Of a stretch of DNA of 64,000 nucleotides, positions 40,651 through 49,350 are shown in pieces; position 1 is the stretch's first letter, and the number at the start of each line of letters is the position of its first letter. The translations under genes and the position numbers were made by a program. The notes under the pieces were generated by a model. That model saw only the letters and a program-made list of their open reading frames with translations. It was not told the origin of the DNA and ran no database searches. Source of the DNA: CAHJXG01 sp964235485 (GTDB taxonomy: Bacteria; Pseudomonadota; Alphaproteobacteria; Acetobacterales; Acetobacteraceae); assembly GCA_964235485.1 (NCBI GenBank), contig CAXSAZ010000019.1:1-64000 (forward strand). The letters run 5' to 3'.

Positions 40651-42150
40651 ATGTGGAAACAGGGCCAGTATCTTCGCCTAGTGATCGTTGGGGGTGGACC
40701 TGCTGGTCTTGCCCCGCTTCTGGCGGCGCACCGTGCTGGCGAACTCGGCGCCCTGCTCGACGAGGGGGTGGCCGTCGTTGAGCAGTCCGCGCGCCTGGGA
40801 TCTGGCTCGATCGGCGGCTATGCCATCAACTCGGACAGCAGCGGCCGCACCTTTGTCGATTGCCTGCTGGGCCACGAGGACACCGCGCTGACGCGGCTTG
40901 CGGACCATCCTCTGACCCGGCGGCTGGCCGATGCGGGGGACGGCACCGTGGCGCTGCGCGACGCCGGGCAGTTCCTGGGGCTGGTGGGCGAGGCGATGGG
41001 CCGGATGTTCGCGGAATACCCCGCGAGCCGCGTCCTGACAACCCACCACGCCATCTCCGTCACGCGGACCGCCGGCGGCTGGAGCGTCCGCGTCCGCGAC
41101 CTGGCCACGGGCGCCGAGCAAGCGTTGCTGACACGGCACGTCGTGCTGGCGACCGGCGCGGAGCAGCCGGTCGAACGCTTGGCGGCGGAAACGGTGGCCG
41201 GCGTCAACCTCGTGCAGCGCTGCGCCGGACGCCTGCTGCAATCGGGCGACGTGCTGTCCACTGGCGGGCTTGAGCGCGTGGCGGGCCTGCTGGCGGCCAA
41301 GCCCGACCCCCAGGTGGTGATCGTGGGCGGATCAACCAGCGCCGCTTCCGTCGCCCACGCCCTGCTGCACCGCCTGCCGGGGGTCCGGTTCGGCGCGGGC
41401 GGCGTCACCCTGATGCACCGCCGCGAGCTGCGCATCTACTACCCGGACCGCGCCTCGGCCCTCGCGGACGACTACACCGAGTGGACGGAGGACGACGTTT
41501 GCCCGATCAGCGGCAAGGTGTTCCGGTTCGCCGGGTTCCGGCTGGATGCGCGGGAGCTGGTCATGCAGGCGCGCGGCATCGGCGGCCGACCTCCGGAGCC
41601 GCGGGTCCGCCTGCACCGGCTCGGCGCCTCGCGCAAATCGCCTGATGGCTCGCCGAAACGCGAAGTCACCGAATCGCCGGAACCCGAAGGGTTTGCGGCT
41701 GGTTTCGCTGACGACGCGGGTGCCGTGCGGCTGCTGGACGGGGCCGCCCTGGTGATCGCCGCCCTGGGTTACCGGCCCCGGGCGTTGCCGGTGTACGGCC
41801 ACAACGGGCAACCGGTCACGCTGCTGTCGCAGACCGGGCCGCAGCAGCCCTTGGTGGACGGCCAGTGCCGGGTGCTGGACGGCGACGGGCGGCCCGTGCC
41901 TGGCTTGTTCGGGATCGGCCTCGGCGCCGGCTTCGTGCCGCGCGGCCGTTTGGGCGGGGAAGCGAGCTTCCGCGGCCAGGCCAACGGCCTTTGGCTGTGG
42001 CAGCACGATGTCGGCTCGCTGATCATCGACGCCGTGATGCGGCCGTTCGGCGCCGCCTTGGCGCTGCCGGACGGCCTGCTGTGCCGGGCGCCCAGGCTTG
42101 CGCCCAGCCTCGCGCCCAGCCTTGCCGCCGCCGTCGTCGAGGAGGTTTAA
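40651..42150 (+). CDS. FAD/NAD(P)-binding oxidoreductase, function unknown
   Basis: The 499-residue protein starts with the dinucleotide motif LRLVIVGGGPAGLAPLLAAH and has a second one, PQVVIVGGSTSAASVAHALL, near residue 215, like flavin-containing monooxygenase or SidA-type N-hydroxylase folds. ATG 40651 has AAGGGTG seven bases upstream. Residues about 327-354 (RKSPDGSPKREVTESPEPEG...) are hydrophilic and are encoded by the dispersed palindromic element at 41631-41710, so they are an insertion. The DegT-like gene follows at once and the two are probably co-transcribed. The oxidation it performs is unknown. Confidence 0.8.
   Translation: MWKQGQYLRLVIVGGGPAGLAPLLAAHRAGELGALLDEGVAVVEQSARLGSGSIGGYAINSDSSGRTFVDCLLGHEDTALTRLADHPLTRRLADAGDGTVALRDAGQFLGLVGEAMGRMFAEYPASRVLTTHHAISVTRTAGGWSVRVRDLATGAEQALLTRHVVLATGAEQPVERLAAETVAGVNLVQRCAGRLLQSGDVLSTGGLERVAGLLAAKPDPQVVIVGGSTSAASVAHALLHRLPGVRFGAGGVTLMHRRELRIYYPDRASALADDYTEWTEDDVCPISGKVFRFAGFRLDARELVMQARGIGGRPPEPRVRLHRLGASRKSPDGSPKREVTESPEPEGFAAGFADDAGAVRLLDGAALVIAALGYRPRALPVYGHNGQPVTLLSQTGPQQPLVDGQCRVLDGDGRPVPGLFGIGLGAGFVPRGRLGGEASFRGQANGLWLWQHDVGSLIIDAVMRPFGAALALPDGLLCRAPRLAPSLAPSLAAAVVEEV
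41631..41710 (+). repeat. Palindromic in-frame element, copy 1 (80 bp, expanded)
   Basis: The unit runs GCGCAAATCGCC, GGCTCGCCGAAACGCG, then GTTTGCGGCTGGTTTCGCTG. It matches copy 2 base for base at both ends but has 24 extra bases in the loop (a multiple of three). The core GCCGAAACGC...GTTTGCGGC is an imperfect inverted repeat. It encodes about 27 residues within the FAD/NAD(P) protein without breaking the frame. Confidence 0.85.
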
Positions 42151-42152
42151 CC

Positions 42153-43472
42153 GTGGCAGTGCCCCTGATCCGCCCAAGCCCGCCGCCTTTGAGCCAGGCC
42201 GCCGCGCGGCTCCGCGAGATCGAGGACAGCGGGGTATTCAGCAACTTCGGCCCCGTCAACACCCGGCTTGAGCACGACATGGTTGCCCGCCTGTTCGGCG
42301 GCGAAGGCGCCTGCGTGGCCGTGTGCAACGCCACGATCGGGCTGATGCTTGCGGTGCAGCAGGCCATCGGCGCCCCGCGCAAACCGCGGAGGACGCGCTA
42401 CGCGCTGATGCCTTCCTTCACCTTTGCCGCTGCCGCCCAGGCCGCCCTGTGGTGCGGGCTCGTGCCGTTGTTCTGCGACATCGACCCGGAAACCTGGACC
42501 GCCTGCGCCGCCGACGAGGAGCGGCTGCTCGCCCGTTACGGCAGCGACATCGCCGTCGTCATGCCGTACGCCACCTTCGGCTACGACCTTGACCTTTCGC
42601 GCTACGCGGCGCTGACCCGGCGCCATGGCGTGCCCGTGGTGGTGGACGCCGCCGCCTCGCTCGGCACGGCGTCGGCTGACGGGCGCGGGTTCGGGACCGG
42701 GTTCACCGGCTCGGTCGTTTACTCGATGCACGCCACCAAGTCGTTCTCGACCGGCGAGGGCGGCATCGTTTACAGCGCAAACCCGGACACGGTGGCGCGG
42801 CTACGGCAGATGTGCAATTTCGGGTTCGCAGCGAAACCAGCCGCAAACGCCCCGCGTTTCGGCGAGCCGACCGGCGATTTGCGCGGCCAGTCCGCTGGGA
42901 GCGCTGCTCCGCAGCCGCGGACGGCGATCATGCCCGGCCTGAACGGCAAGCTCAGCGAGGTGGGCGCGCTGCTGGCGCATCTCCGCCTGGACGGGTATCA
43001 CGAGGTCCTGTCGCACCGGGCGGCCCTGATGCGCGGCTACCGGGAGGCCTTGCCGGAGCTGACCTACCAGCCGGAGCTGCCGGGCACGCAGGCGCATCAG
43101 TTCGCGCCCGGGCTGCTGCCCCCGGCGCTGGCGCCCTTGCGCGGCGAGATCGCGGCGGCGCTGGCCGAACAAGGCATCGGCTCCGCCACCTATTTCAGCC
43201 CCCATCTGGCGCAGCAGGACTACTTCGCCGAGCATGGGGTCGGCGGCGCGCTGCCGGTGACGGACGACGTGGCCAGCCGCATCGTCAGCCTGCCGCTGTT
43301 CGACAGCATGACCCCGTTGAACCTGGTGGAAGTGACCACCGCCGTGCGGCGGGAGCTGACGCGGGCGGCGCGGACGGTCCGCCGCCGCGCGTCCCGCCGC
43401 GCCGGGCCACCGGCGCTGCCGCCCGTGCTGGCCCAGCACGCTCCGCTTGATCGAACGCCTGCGCAGACCTGA
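42153..43472 (+). CDS. DegT/DnrJ/EryC1-type PLP-dependent aminotransferase
   Basis: The 439-residue protein has the fold-type I layout: SNFGPVNTRLEHDMVARLFG, CVAVCNATIGLMLAVQQ, the PLP aspartate in PVVVDAAASLG (Asp165) and the Schiff-base lysine in SMHATKSFSTGEGG (Lys196). LNGKLSEVGALLAHLRL is the usual helix after it. Between MCNFGF and RTAIMPGLNGK about 30 residues (226-255) are encoded by the palindromic element, where relatives have a short loop. The GTG start at 42153 has GGAGG seven bases upstream. It probably aminates a keto sugar or related ketone. The C-terminal 35 residues are arginine/proline rich and may be non-conserved. Confidence 0.87.
   Translation: MAVPLIRPSPPPLSQAAARLREIEDSGVFSNFGPVNTRLEHDMVARLFGGEGACVAVCNATIGLMLAVQQAIGAPRKPRRTRYALMPSFTFAAAAQAALWCGLVPLFCDIDPETWTACAADEERLLARYGSDIAVVMPYATFGYDLDLSRYAALTRRHGVPVVVDAAASLGTASADGRGFGTGFTGSVVYSMHATKSFSTGEGGIVYSANPDTVARLRQMCNFGFAAKPAANAPRFGEPTGDLRGQSAGSAAPQPRTAIMPGLNGKLSEVGALLAHLRLDGYHEVLSHRAALMRGYREALPELTYQPELPGTQAHQFAPGLLPPALAPLRGEIAAALAEQGIGSATYFSPHLAQQDYFAEHGVGGALPVTDDVASRIVSLPLFDSMTPLNLVEVTTAVRRELTRAARTVRRRASRRAGPPALPPVLAQHAPLDRTPAQT
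42829..42884 (-). repeat. Palindromic in-frame element, copy 2 (56 bp, opposite orientation)
   Basis: On the minus strand it reads GCGCAAATCGCC, GGCTCGCCGAAACGCG, GGGC, GTTTGCGGCTGGTTTCGCTG. It is identical to copy 1 over both outer segments except four bases, and lacks the 24-base loop expansion. GCCGAAACGC and GCGTTTGCGGC form a 10-bp stem with one bulged G. It lies in frame in the DegT-like gene at a surface-loop position. Confidence 0.88.
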
Positions 43473-43488
43473 CGAAGAAGGCCCTGGA

Positions 43489-44433
43489 ATGCGCTACGCC
43501 GTGATCTTTAAGACCTATGCGTGGGATGCGTTCGTGCATCGCCAGGCATCCCGCTGCGAGGCAGCGGCGGGTCCGGGCGACTTCTTCGTCTCAATCGACG
43601 AAACCAACGGCCCCGTCGGCCCGGTCCCGTTCGGCCGCGTGCACCGCACCAGCAACGCCGAGATCACCGCCTCGGGGTTCGCCGACCGGTTCGAGAAGGG
43701 GTCGCTGATTTGGTGGAACCCGGACTACGTGCACTACCATTTCGCGGAACGGCATCCTGGGTACGACTACTACGTGTTCGTGGAGTACGACGCCGTGGTT
43801 CGGACCAGCATCGGGCGCATGGTCGAGCAGATGGCGGCACGGCAGGTGGATCTGGTTGATCTTCCCCGGCGCACGCCCAAGCAGGACTGGTTCTGGACCC
43901 TTTACCATCGGCAAACCTATGCGTTCGAGGAGCTGCAGGGTTCGTTGATCTGCGTGACGGCGTTCTCCTGCCGCGCGCTTCGATTGTTGGCCCGGCGGCG
44001 GCGGGAGATGGCGGGGGATCGCGCCGTCCGCTTCTGGCCGATGGCGGAGGTGTTCATCCCGACCGAGATCGCCCGGGCCGGCCTTCATTCCATGTCCCTG
44101 GCCGAGTTCGCCCCCGTGGACCAATACCAATGGTTCCCGCCGGTCCTGGAAGACGACCTGGCCGGCGCGGGCGGGGACGCTTTTCTGCATCCCGTGCTCG
44201 ACCGGGACCGCTACGTCGCGGCGATGCTGAAATCGACCGCCCGGTTCCGAAGCTTCCTGTATCCCCGAAGCCGGATGTGGCAATCGCTCCTGCGGTTTCC
44301 CAAGCACGAATACCTGCCCATGCTGTACGGCGCGGCGTATCGCCGGCTGCGCATGAGCCTCAAGGAGAAGGTGCAGATCCGGCGGCTGCGGCGCATGGTC
44401 GCCCCCATGGGCGGCGAACCAACGCGGCAATAA
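43489..44433 (+). CDS. Uncharacterised protein, possibly glycosyltransferase-like
   Basis: The family is not recognised with certainty. The 314-residue soluble protein begins MRYAVIFKTYAWDAFVHRQA and has DYYVFVEYDAVVRTSIGRM near residue 95, a strand ending in acidic residues that recalls the DxD region of GT-A glycosyltransferases. It continues with DLPRRTPKQDWFWTLYH and ends in a basic helix. ATG 43489 has AGAAGG upstream. It is 16 bases downstream of the DegT-like gene, so amino-sugar synthesis or transfer to an envelope glycan is a reasonable guess. Confidence in that function is low. Confidence 0.65.
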   Translation: MRYAVIFKTYAWDAFVHRQASRCEAAAGPGDFFVSIDETNGPVGPVPFGRVHRTSNAEITASGFADRFEKGSLIWWNPDYVHYHFAERHPGYDYYVFVEYDAVVRTSIGRMVEQMAARQVDLVDLPRRTPKQDWFWTLYHRQTYAFEELQGSLICVTAFSCRALRLLARRRREMAGDRAVRFWPMAEVFIPTEIARAGLHSMSLAEFAPVDQYQWFPPVLEDDLAGAGGDAFLHPVLDRDRYVAAMLKSTARFRSFLYPRSRMWQSLLRFPKHEYLPMLYGAAYRRLRMSLKEKVQIRRLRRMVAPMGGEPTRQ

Positions 44434-44440
44434 GGCGGCG

Positions 44441-44480
44441 GGCTCGCCGAAACGCGCAACGTTTGCGGCTGGGTTTGCCT
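44441..44480 (+). repeat. Palindromic element, copy 3 (intergenic, 40 bp)
   Basis: GGCTCGCCGAAACGCG, CAAC, GTTTGCGGCTGGGTTTGCCT begins seven bases after the TAA of the 43489 gene. It matches the core and right flank of copies 1 and 2 but lacks the GCGCAAATCGCC head. It shows that the element also occurs outside coding DNA. Confidence 0.8.
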
Positions 44481-44565
44481 ACCTGGGCGGCAGCGAAGCC
44501 CCGGCTCCGGTCGCGCCCGTGCCGGTCCCGTGCTTTCTTCCCTCCAACAGGCTTGGAGGGACGCC

Positions 44566-45693
44566 ATGGACGCGAGCTACCAGTTCGGCATCGAGGAGGA
44601 GTATTTCCTGGCGGACGCTGCCACGCGCGGCACGCCGCGGCGCCGGGTTGCGGCGTTCCACGCGGCGGCCCAGGCCCGCCTGCCGGCGGCGGAGCGCGAG
44701 CTGCTGCAATCGCAGATCGAGGTTTCGTCGGAGCCGTCCATCAGCTTCGAGAGCACGCGCGAGGCGTTGGGCGCGCTGCGCGCCGGGTTGGCGGAGGTCG
44801 GCCGCGACCATGGCGTCCTGGTGCTCGCGGCCGGCACCCACCCGGTGGCCCGCTGGTCGCGCCAAAGCCAAACGCCCAAAGGGCGCTACGACGAGATCAT
44901 GGCAAAGACCCGGATCACCGGGCGGCGCAGCGTGGTGTGCGGTATGCACGTCCACGTGGAGGTGCCCCGGCCCGAGGCGCGCATCGATCTGATGAACCGG
45001 CTGCTGCCCGCCATGCCGCTGCTGCTGGCGCTGTCCGCGTCCTCGCCGTTCTGGCAAGGGCGGGCGACGGGGATGGCGGCCTACCGCATGTCGGTGTTCG
45101 GCGAGATGCCGCGCTCCGGGCTGCCGGACCTGTTCGACGGGCCGGAGGACTACGCGCGCTACGTGGACGCCATGACCCGGGCCGGGTCCATCGCGGACGC
45201 GAGCTTCCTGTGGTGGACGCTGCGCCCGTCCATACGCTACCCGACGCTGGAATTGCGGGTGGCGGATAGCTGCACGCTGCTGGCGCACACGCTGGCCATC
45301 GCCGCGCTGTACCGCTGCCTGGTGCGCCTCGCGGACCGGCGGCCCGAATGGAACCGGGGCCTGACCGGCGCGTCCCGCGCCCTCGTTGCGGAGAACCTGT
45401 GGCGCGCGCAGAGCGACGGGGTGCGCGCCGAGCTGATCGACGTGTTCACCGGCGAGGCGCGGCCCTTTGCGGCCTGCCTCGGTACGGTGCTGGAGGAGGT
45501 GGCGGAGGACGCCGACGCCCTGGGCTGCGCCGGCGAGGCGGCGGCGGCGCGGGACATCGTGGCCGGCGGCACCAGCGCGGACCGGCAGGCCGCCGCCTTT
45601 CACGCGGCGCGCGGGCGCGGCCTGGACGAGCGCGAAGCGACCGGCGCCGTCGTGGACTGGCTCGCCCGGGCGACGGCGGGCGTCGAGGCGTGA
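44566..45693 (+). CDS. ybdK: YbdK-family carboxylate-amine ligase (glutamate-cysteine ligase type 2)
   Basis: The 375-residue protein has FGIEEEYFL at the N-terminus, the acidic metal-binding start of the GCS2 fold. QIEVSSEP and VVCGMHVHVEVP follow, and PTLELRVADSC lies near residue 240. YbdK proteins have weak gamma-glutamylcysteine synthetase activity, and their natural substrates are unclear. ATG 44566 has GGAGGG five bases upstream; a GTG 12 codons earlier is open but unsupported. It is convergent with the giant repeat protein gene. Confidence 0.88.
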   Translation: MDASYQFGIEEEYFLADAATRGTPRRRVAAFHAAAQARLPAAERELLQSQIEVSSEPSISFESTREALGALRAGLAEVGRDHGVLVLAAGTHPVARWSRQSQTPKGRYDEIMAKTRITGRRSVVCGMHVHVEVPRPEARIDLMNRLLPAMPLLLALSASSPFWQGRATGMAAYRMSVFGEMPRSGLPDLFDGPEDYARYVDAMTRAGSIADASFLWWTLRPSIRYPTLELRVADSCTLLAHTLAIAALYRCLVRLADRRPEWNRGLTGASRALVAENLWRAQSDGVRAELIDVFTGEARPFAACLGTVLEEVAEDADALGCAGEAAAARDIVAGGTSADRQAAAFHAARGRGLDEREATGAVVDWLARATAGVEA

Positions 45694-45774
45694 GCGGGCC
45701 TCTGACCCGGCCGTCACGACGAAGGGCACGGCGCACATGAGGGCGGTTCAGGCCGTGCAGGAATGGAAGCGCCC

Positions 45775-48700
45775 CTACACCCCGAACGCCGTCCGCCCCA
45801 ACGCCTGCCCGGTGGCGAGGAAGCTCGCCAGCGGGTCCGTCCCGCCCGCGCGCACGTCCGGGTAGGCCGCCAGGTACTTGGCCGTGGAAAAGGCGGCGGA
45901 GGGGTCGCGGCCCTCCTTCCAGCCGTGGTCCTCGTAATGGCGCAACGGGTTGATCCCCGCCGCGCGCACGTCGGGGTTGCGGGACAGGTAGTAGCTCGTG
46001 TCGAAAAAGGCGTCGGGGTCCAGGCCCTGCCGCCAGCCTCCCTGGTCGTAGCTGGCCGCCGCGTCCGCGCCGGCGGGCACGACCGTCGCGACCTGGGCGA
46101 AGTAGAAGGCGCGGTCGATCAACGGGTCCGGCGCGGCGGGCGTGGCCTCCGGGGCGTTGATGAAGGCCGGGCGGCCTTCCCCTCGGCCATAGGCCAGGTA
46201 ATGGGCCAGCGGGTTCGCCCCGGTCGCCGCCACGTCGGGGTTTGCGGCCAGGTACTGGCGGTCGCTGAAGGCGAGCGACGGTTCCCGGCCTTCTCGCCAG
46301 CCCGCGGCCTCGAACTGCGCCAGCGGGTCCAGCTTGGCGGCGGCCACGTCCGGGTTCGACCGGAGGTAATACGTCGTGTCGAAGAACGGGTCCGGGTTGA
46401 AGCCCAGCGTCCAGCCGACCCGGTGGTAATGGGCGCTGGCGTCTTCCCCCGAGGTCGCCACGTCCGGATGCTGCGCCAGGTACCAGGCGCGGTCCACCAG
46501 CGGGTCCTGCGGGCCGACCGGATGCGGCGCGGCCGGGGCGGCGGCGCGGCCCTCGGCGCGGCCATACAGAAGAAAGTGCTGCAAAGGGTCCATGCCCGCC
46601 GCCCGCACGTCCGGGTTGGCGCGGAGATAGGCGGCCGTGCCGAAGCCCGGGCCGGGGTCGCGGCCTTCGCGCCAGCCGCGGTCCGCGTAGTGCGCCAAGG
46701 GGTTGACGCCCGCCGCGGCCACGTCGGGGTTCTGGTTCAGGTACCAGGCCGTGCTGAAAAAAGCGTTGGGGTCGCGGCCCTCTTTCCAGCCGTACTCCCC
46801 GTAATGCCGCAACGGGTCGAGCCGGGCCGCGGCCACGTCGGGGTTGCGGGCGAGGTACCAGGCCGCGTCGAAATCCCGGCCCGGCCCGGCGAGCACCGGG
46901 GCGCTCAGCCGGTGCGTGGTGCGCAGCAGCGTGCCCCCGGCGCCGTCGGCCGCGAGGCTGAACTCGCCTGCGGCGTAGGTCCCGCCCGAAAGGACGAAGC
47001 GCGCCGCCACGGTGCCGCCCGCGCTGACCTGCACGGCGCCGCCGGCCAGGCCGACGGACAGGCCGGGGCCGTAGGCCAGGCCTTGCAGGTCGATGCTGTC
47101 GCCGTTCTGGAAGTCGCGCAGGGTTGCGGAGATGGATGCGGAGGTGCCGGGGCCGCCCCCGAACACCAGCCGGGCCGTGGGGTCCAGAAAGGCGACGGTG
47201 CCGCCGAGTGCCGTGGACGTGCCAACCGTGAGCGTCGCGGCGTCCAGCGTGATGAGGCCGGTGTTGGCGAGCGTGCCCGCGCGGGCGGCGCCGTGGCTGA
47301 TTGCGAGCGTTCCGGCGTTGGCGAGCGTCCCGTAATCGGCGTCGCCGGTCTGCGTGACGGTGCCGGCGTTGCTCAGCCCCGAAGCGGTGCCGCGCGCCGG
47401 GGACACGGTGGAGAAGCCGCCGGCGATGGCCAGCGTGGTTCCCGCACCCAGCAGTACCGGGCCGTCCGCCGCGGTTGAAAGCGCGCCGCCGGCCATTCGC
47501 AAGTCCGTGTTGTCCAGCGCGCCCGACAGCTCCAGGCTGGATCCGCTGGCGGCAAGGTCGATCAAGGCCCGGGCGCCGTTCCTGCCCTGCACGGCGGTGC
47601 CGCCCTTGAACTGGTATGCGGCCCGGGCCGTGGGCGCAAAAGCGCCGCGCCAGGACACGCCGTCCAGCACAACCGTGCCGGTGAAATCGAGGCTGCCGCC
47701 CGCGGCCGTGACGGCGCCGCCTTTCAGGGTGGGGTTGAGCGCCGCGATGCCGTTGAGCCGGCTCGCCAGCAGCACCAAGGACGCCCCGGTGTTGTCCCAT
47801 GTCGCGTTCGGCGCCAAGCCCACCGTGCCCGGCCCGGCGGCCCGGCCCGCCAGGGCAGCCAAACCCGCCGTGGTCACCGTGCCCGACACGTTCAGCCGGC
47901 TGCCGAGGTTCAGGACCAGCGGGCCGCTGCCTTGAAAGCTGCCATCCACGGTGAGCGTGCCGTTGCTCTCCACCGTGACGCTGCCCGCGGTTGTGGCGTT
48001 GCCAAGCGCGCTGTTGCCGGTCACGTCCAGCGCCAGCCCCGCCCCCAACGTCAGGGGCACCCCGTCCGCCGCGGACAGCGTTGCGTCCTCCAAGCGCAGG
48101 GCGGCGTTGTCCAGACGCTCCGTGTCCGTGGCTTGCAAGGACAAGCGGCTCAGCGTCAGCGCCCCCGGCCCGGCGCCGTCCGCTCCGAGCAAGGGCAGGC
48201 CGCCGCGGAAGAACACTGCGGGCGGCGGGGTGTCGATGGACGGGCTGGGCGTGCCGGCCAGCGTCACCGGGCCGCGCAGGGCCACGCCGTCCAGGGTCGT
48301 GGCCGGGCCGAGCGTCACCGTGCCGCCCGCCACCGTGCCGCCGCGCAGCACGCCCGCAAACGTCAGCCGGCCCGCCACCGTGGCGCCTGGCGACAAAGTG
48401 GCGCCCGTGTTGTCGAGGATGCCGTTGAAGCTCACCCCGCCCGCGCCGGACACCCCGCCGAGCGCCGCGGCGTAGGCCGTGGTCGTCAGCGGCCCCGACA
48501 GCGCCAGGGTTCCATCGATAACCGCGCCCGCGAGGCCGGCCAGCGGGGCGGTGCCCGTCCAACTCAGCGAAAGCGTTCCGCGGGTGGCGACGTTGAGGCT
48601 GCCACAGCCGCAAACGCCTTGCGTTTCGGCGACGGCGCGGGCCAACGTCGTGCCGGGCGCGACCGCCAGCGTGGCGCCGGGCTGCACCGCGACCGCGCCG

Positions 48701-49350
48701 GCATTGCGGAAGGTGCCGCCGCCGCCCACGGTCAAGAGGCTCCCCACGTCCAGGAACGCATCGGGGCCGAGCGTAAGCGCCAAGCCCGGCGCGGTGGTCA
48801 GCAATTGGCCGGAAGGGTTCGCGGGCGCGATGAAGCGGAGATCGACGTGATCCAGCACCTCCGCGTCCAGCGCGCGCACCTCGGACGCGGCGCCCGCCAC
48901 CGTGACCGTGCCGCGGCCCGCGCCGGACGGCCCGGCGAACGTCGTCCCGCCCCGTAGCCCGAGCACTGCGCCGTAGCCCGGGAACGGGTCGGCCCCCCCG
49001 GTCCCCACCGACACGCCGCCCTGCACGCCCACGCCGTCCAGAACCCCGACCAGGCCGTACGCGCCCTCCGAGTTGAAGCGCAGCGTGCCGCCGGATAAGC
49101 GCAGGGTGCCGCCTCGCACCGTGCCGCCGTTCAGGTTGACCTCTGCCAGCGCCGTGCCCGGCTTGACCTCCAGCACCGAGCCGGATGCGGTGTTGTCCAC
49201 CGTGCCGCGAAGCGTCACCGGGCCGGCGGGGGCGCCGGCGAGGCTGGCAAGCAAGGCCGCCGTCGTGATGTCGCCAAAAGAGGACGCGGCTGCGGCCGGG
49301 GCAGCGGCCGCGGTCGCTGCCGTGGCAGCGGCCAGCGCAACTGGTTGCAT
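45775..49350 (-). CDS. Large secreted beta-repeat protein with nine 'WYLxxNPDVAAA' C-terminal repeats
   Basis: The 1,191-residue protein has three parts. First is an alanine-rich hydrophobic N-terminus (QPVALAAATAATAAAAPAAA). Next come about 800 residues of beta-helix-like repeats such as GTVRGGTLRLSGGTLRFN and LNVSGTVTTAGL, of the type seen in autotransporter passengers. Finally there are nine units of 36-50 residues of the form YLxxNPDVAAAxxxPLxHYxxxGWxEGRdP. The C-terminal units fall into three triplets, the third unit of triplets 1 and 2 being followed by a linker. No outer-membrane barrel is present, so export may be by a type I system. ATG 49350 is chosen; a GTG at 49398 is also open. 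A palindromic element lies inside (48605-48632). Confidence 0.82.
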   Translation of the reverse strand: MQPVALAAATAATAAAAPAAAASSFGDITTAALLASLAGAPAGPVTLRGTVDNTASGSVLEVKPGTALAEVNLNGGTVRGGTLRLSGGTLRFNSEGAYGLVGVLDGVGVQGGVSVGTGGADPFPGYGAVLGLRGGTTFAGPSGAGRGTVTVAGAASEVRALDAEVLDHVDLRFIAPANPSGQLLTTAPGLALTLGPDAFLDVGSLLTVGGGGTFRNAGAVAVQPGATLAVAPGTTLARAVAETQGVCGCGSLNVATRGTLSLSWTGTAPLAGLAGAVIDGTLALSGPLTTTAYAAALGGVSGAGGVSFNGILDNTGATLSPGATVAGRLTFAGVLRGGTVAGGTVTLGPATTLDGVALRGPVTLAGTPSPSIDTPPPAVFFRGGLPLLGADGAGPGALTLSRLSLQATDTERLDNAALRLEDATLSAADGVPLTLGAGLALDVTGNSALGNATTAGSVTVESNGTLTVDGSFQGSGPLVLNLGSRLNVSGTVTTAGLAALAGRAAGPGTVGLAPNATWDNTGASLVLLASRLNGIAALNPTLKGGAVTAAGGSLDFTGTVVLDGVSWRGAFAPTARAAYQFKGGTAVQGRNGARALIDLAASGSSLELSGALDNTDLRMAGGALSTAADGPVLLGAGTTLAIAGGFSTVSPARGTASGLSNAGTVTQTGDADYGTLANAGTLAISHGAARAGTLANTGLITLDAATLTVGTSTALGGTVAFLDPTARLVFGGGPGTSASISATLRDFQNGDSIDLQGLAYGPGLSVGLAGGAVQVSAGGTVAARFVLSGGTYAAGEFSLAADGAGGTLLRTTHRLSAPVLAGPGRDFDAAWYLARNPDVAAARLDPLRHYGEYGWKEGRDPNAFFSTAWYLNQNPDVAAAGVNPLAHYADRGWREGRDPGPGFGTAAYLRANPDVRAAGMDPLQHFLLYGRAEGRAAAPAAPHPVGPQDPLVDRAWYLAQHPDVATSGEDASAHYHRVGWTLGFNPDPFFDTTYYLRSNPDVAAAKLDPLAQFEAAGWREGREPSLAFSDRQYLAANPDVAATGANPLAHYLAYGRGEGRPAFINAPEATPAAPDPLIDRAFYFAQVATVVPAGADAAASYDQGGWRQGLDPDAFFDTSYYLSRNPDVRAAGINPLRHYEDHGWKEGRDPSAAFSTAKYLAAYPDVRAGGTDPLASFLATGQALGRTAFGV
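48605..48632 (-). repeat. Palindromic in-frame element, copy 4 (core only)
   Basis: On the minus strand it reads GTCGCCGAAACGC, AAG, GCGTTTGCGGCTG, with GCCGAAACGC and GCGTTTGCGGC forming the same 10-bp stem with one bulge as copy 2. It encodes VAETQGVCGCG within the beta-repeat region of the giant protein. This brings two cysteines into an otherwise almost cysteine-free protein, supporting insertion. Confidence 0.65.
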
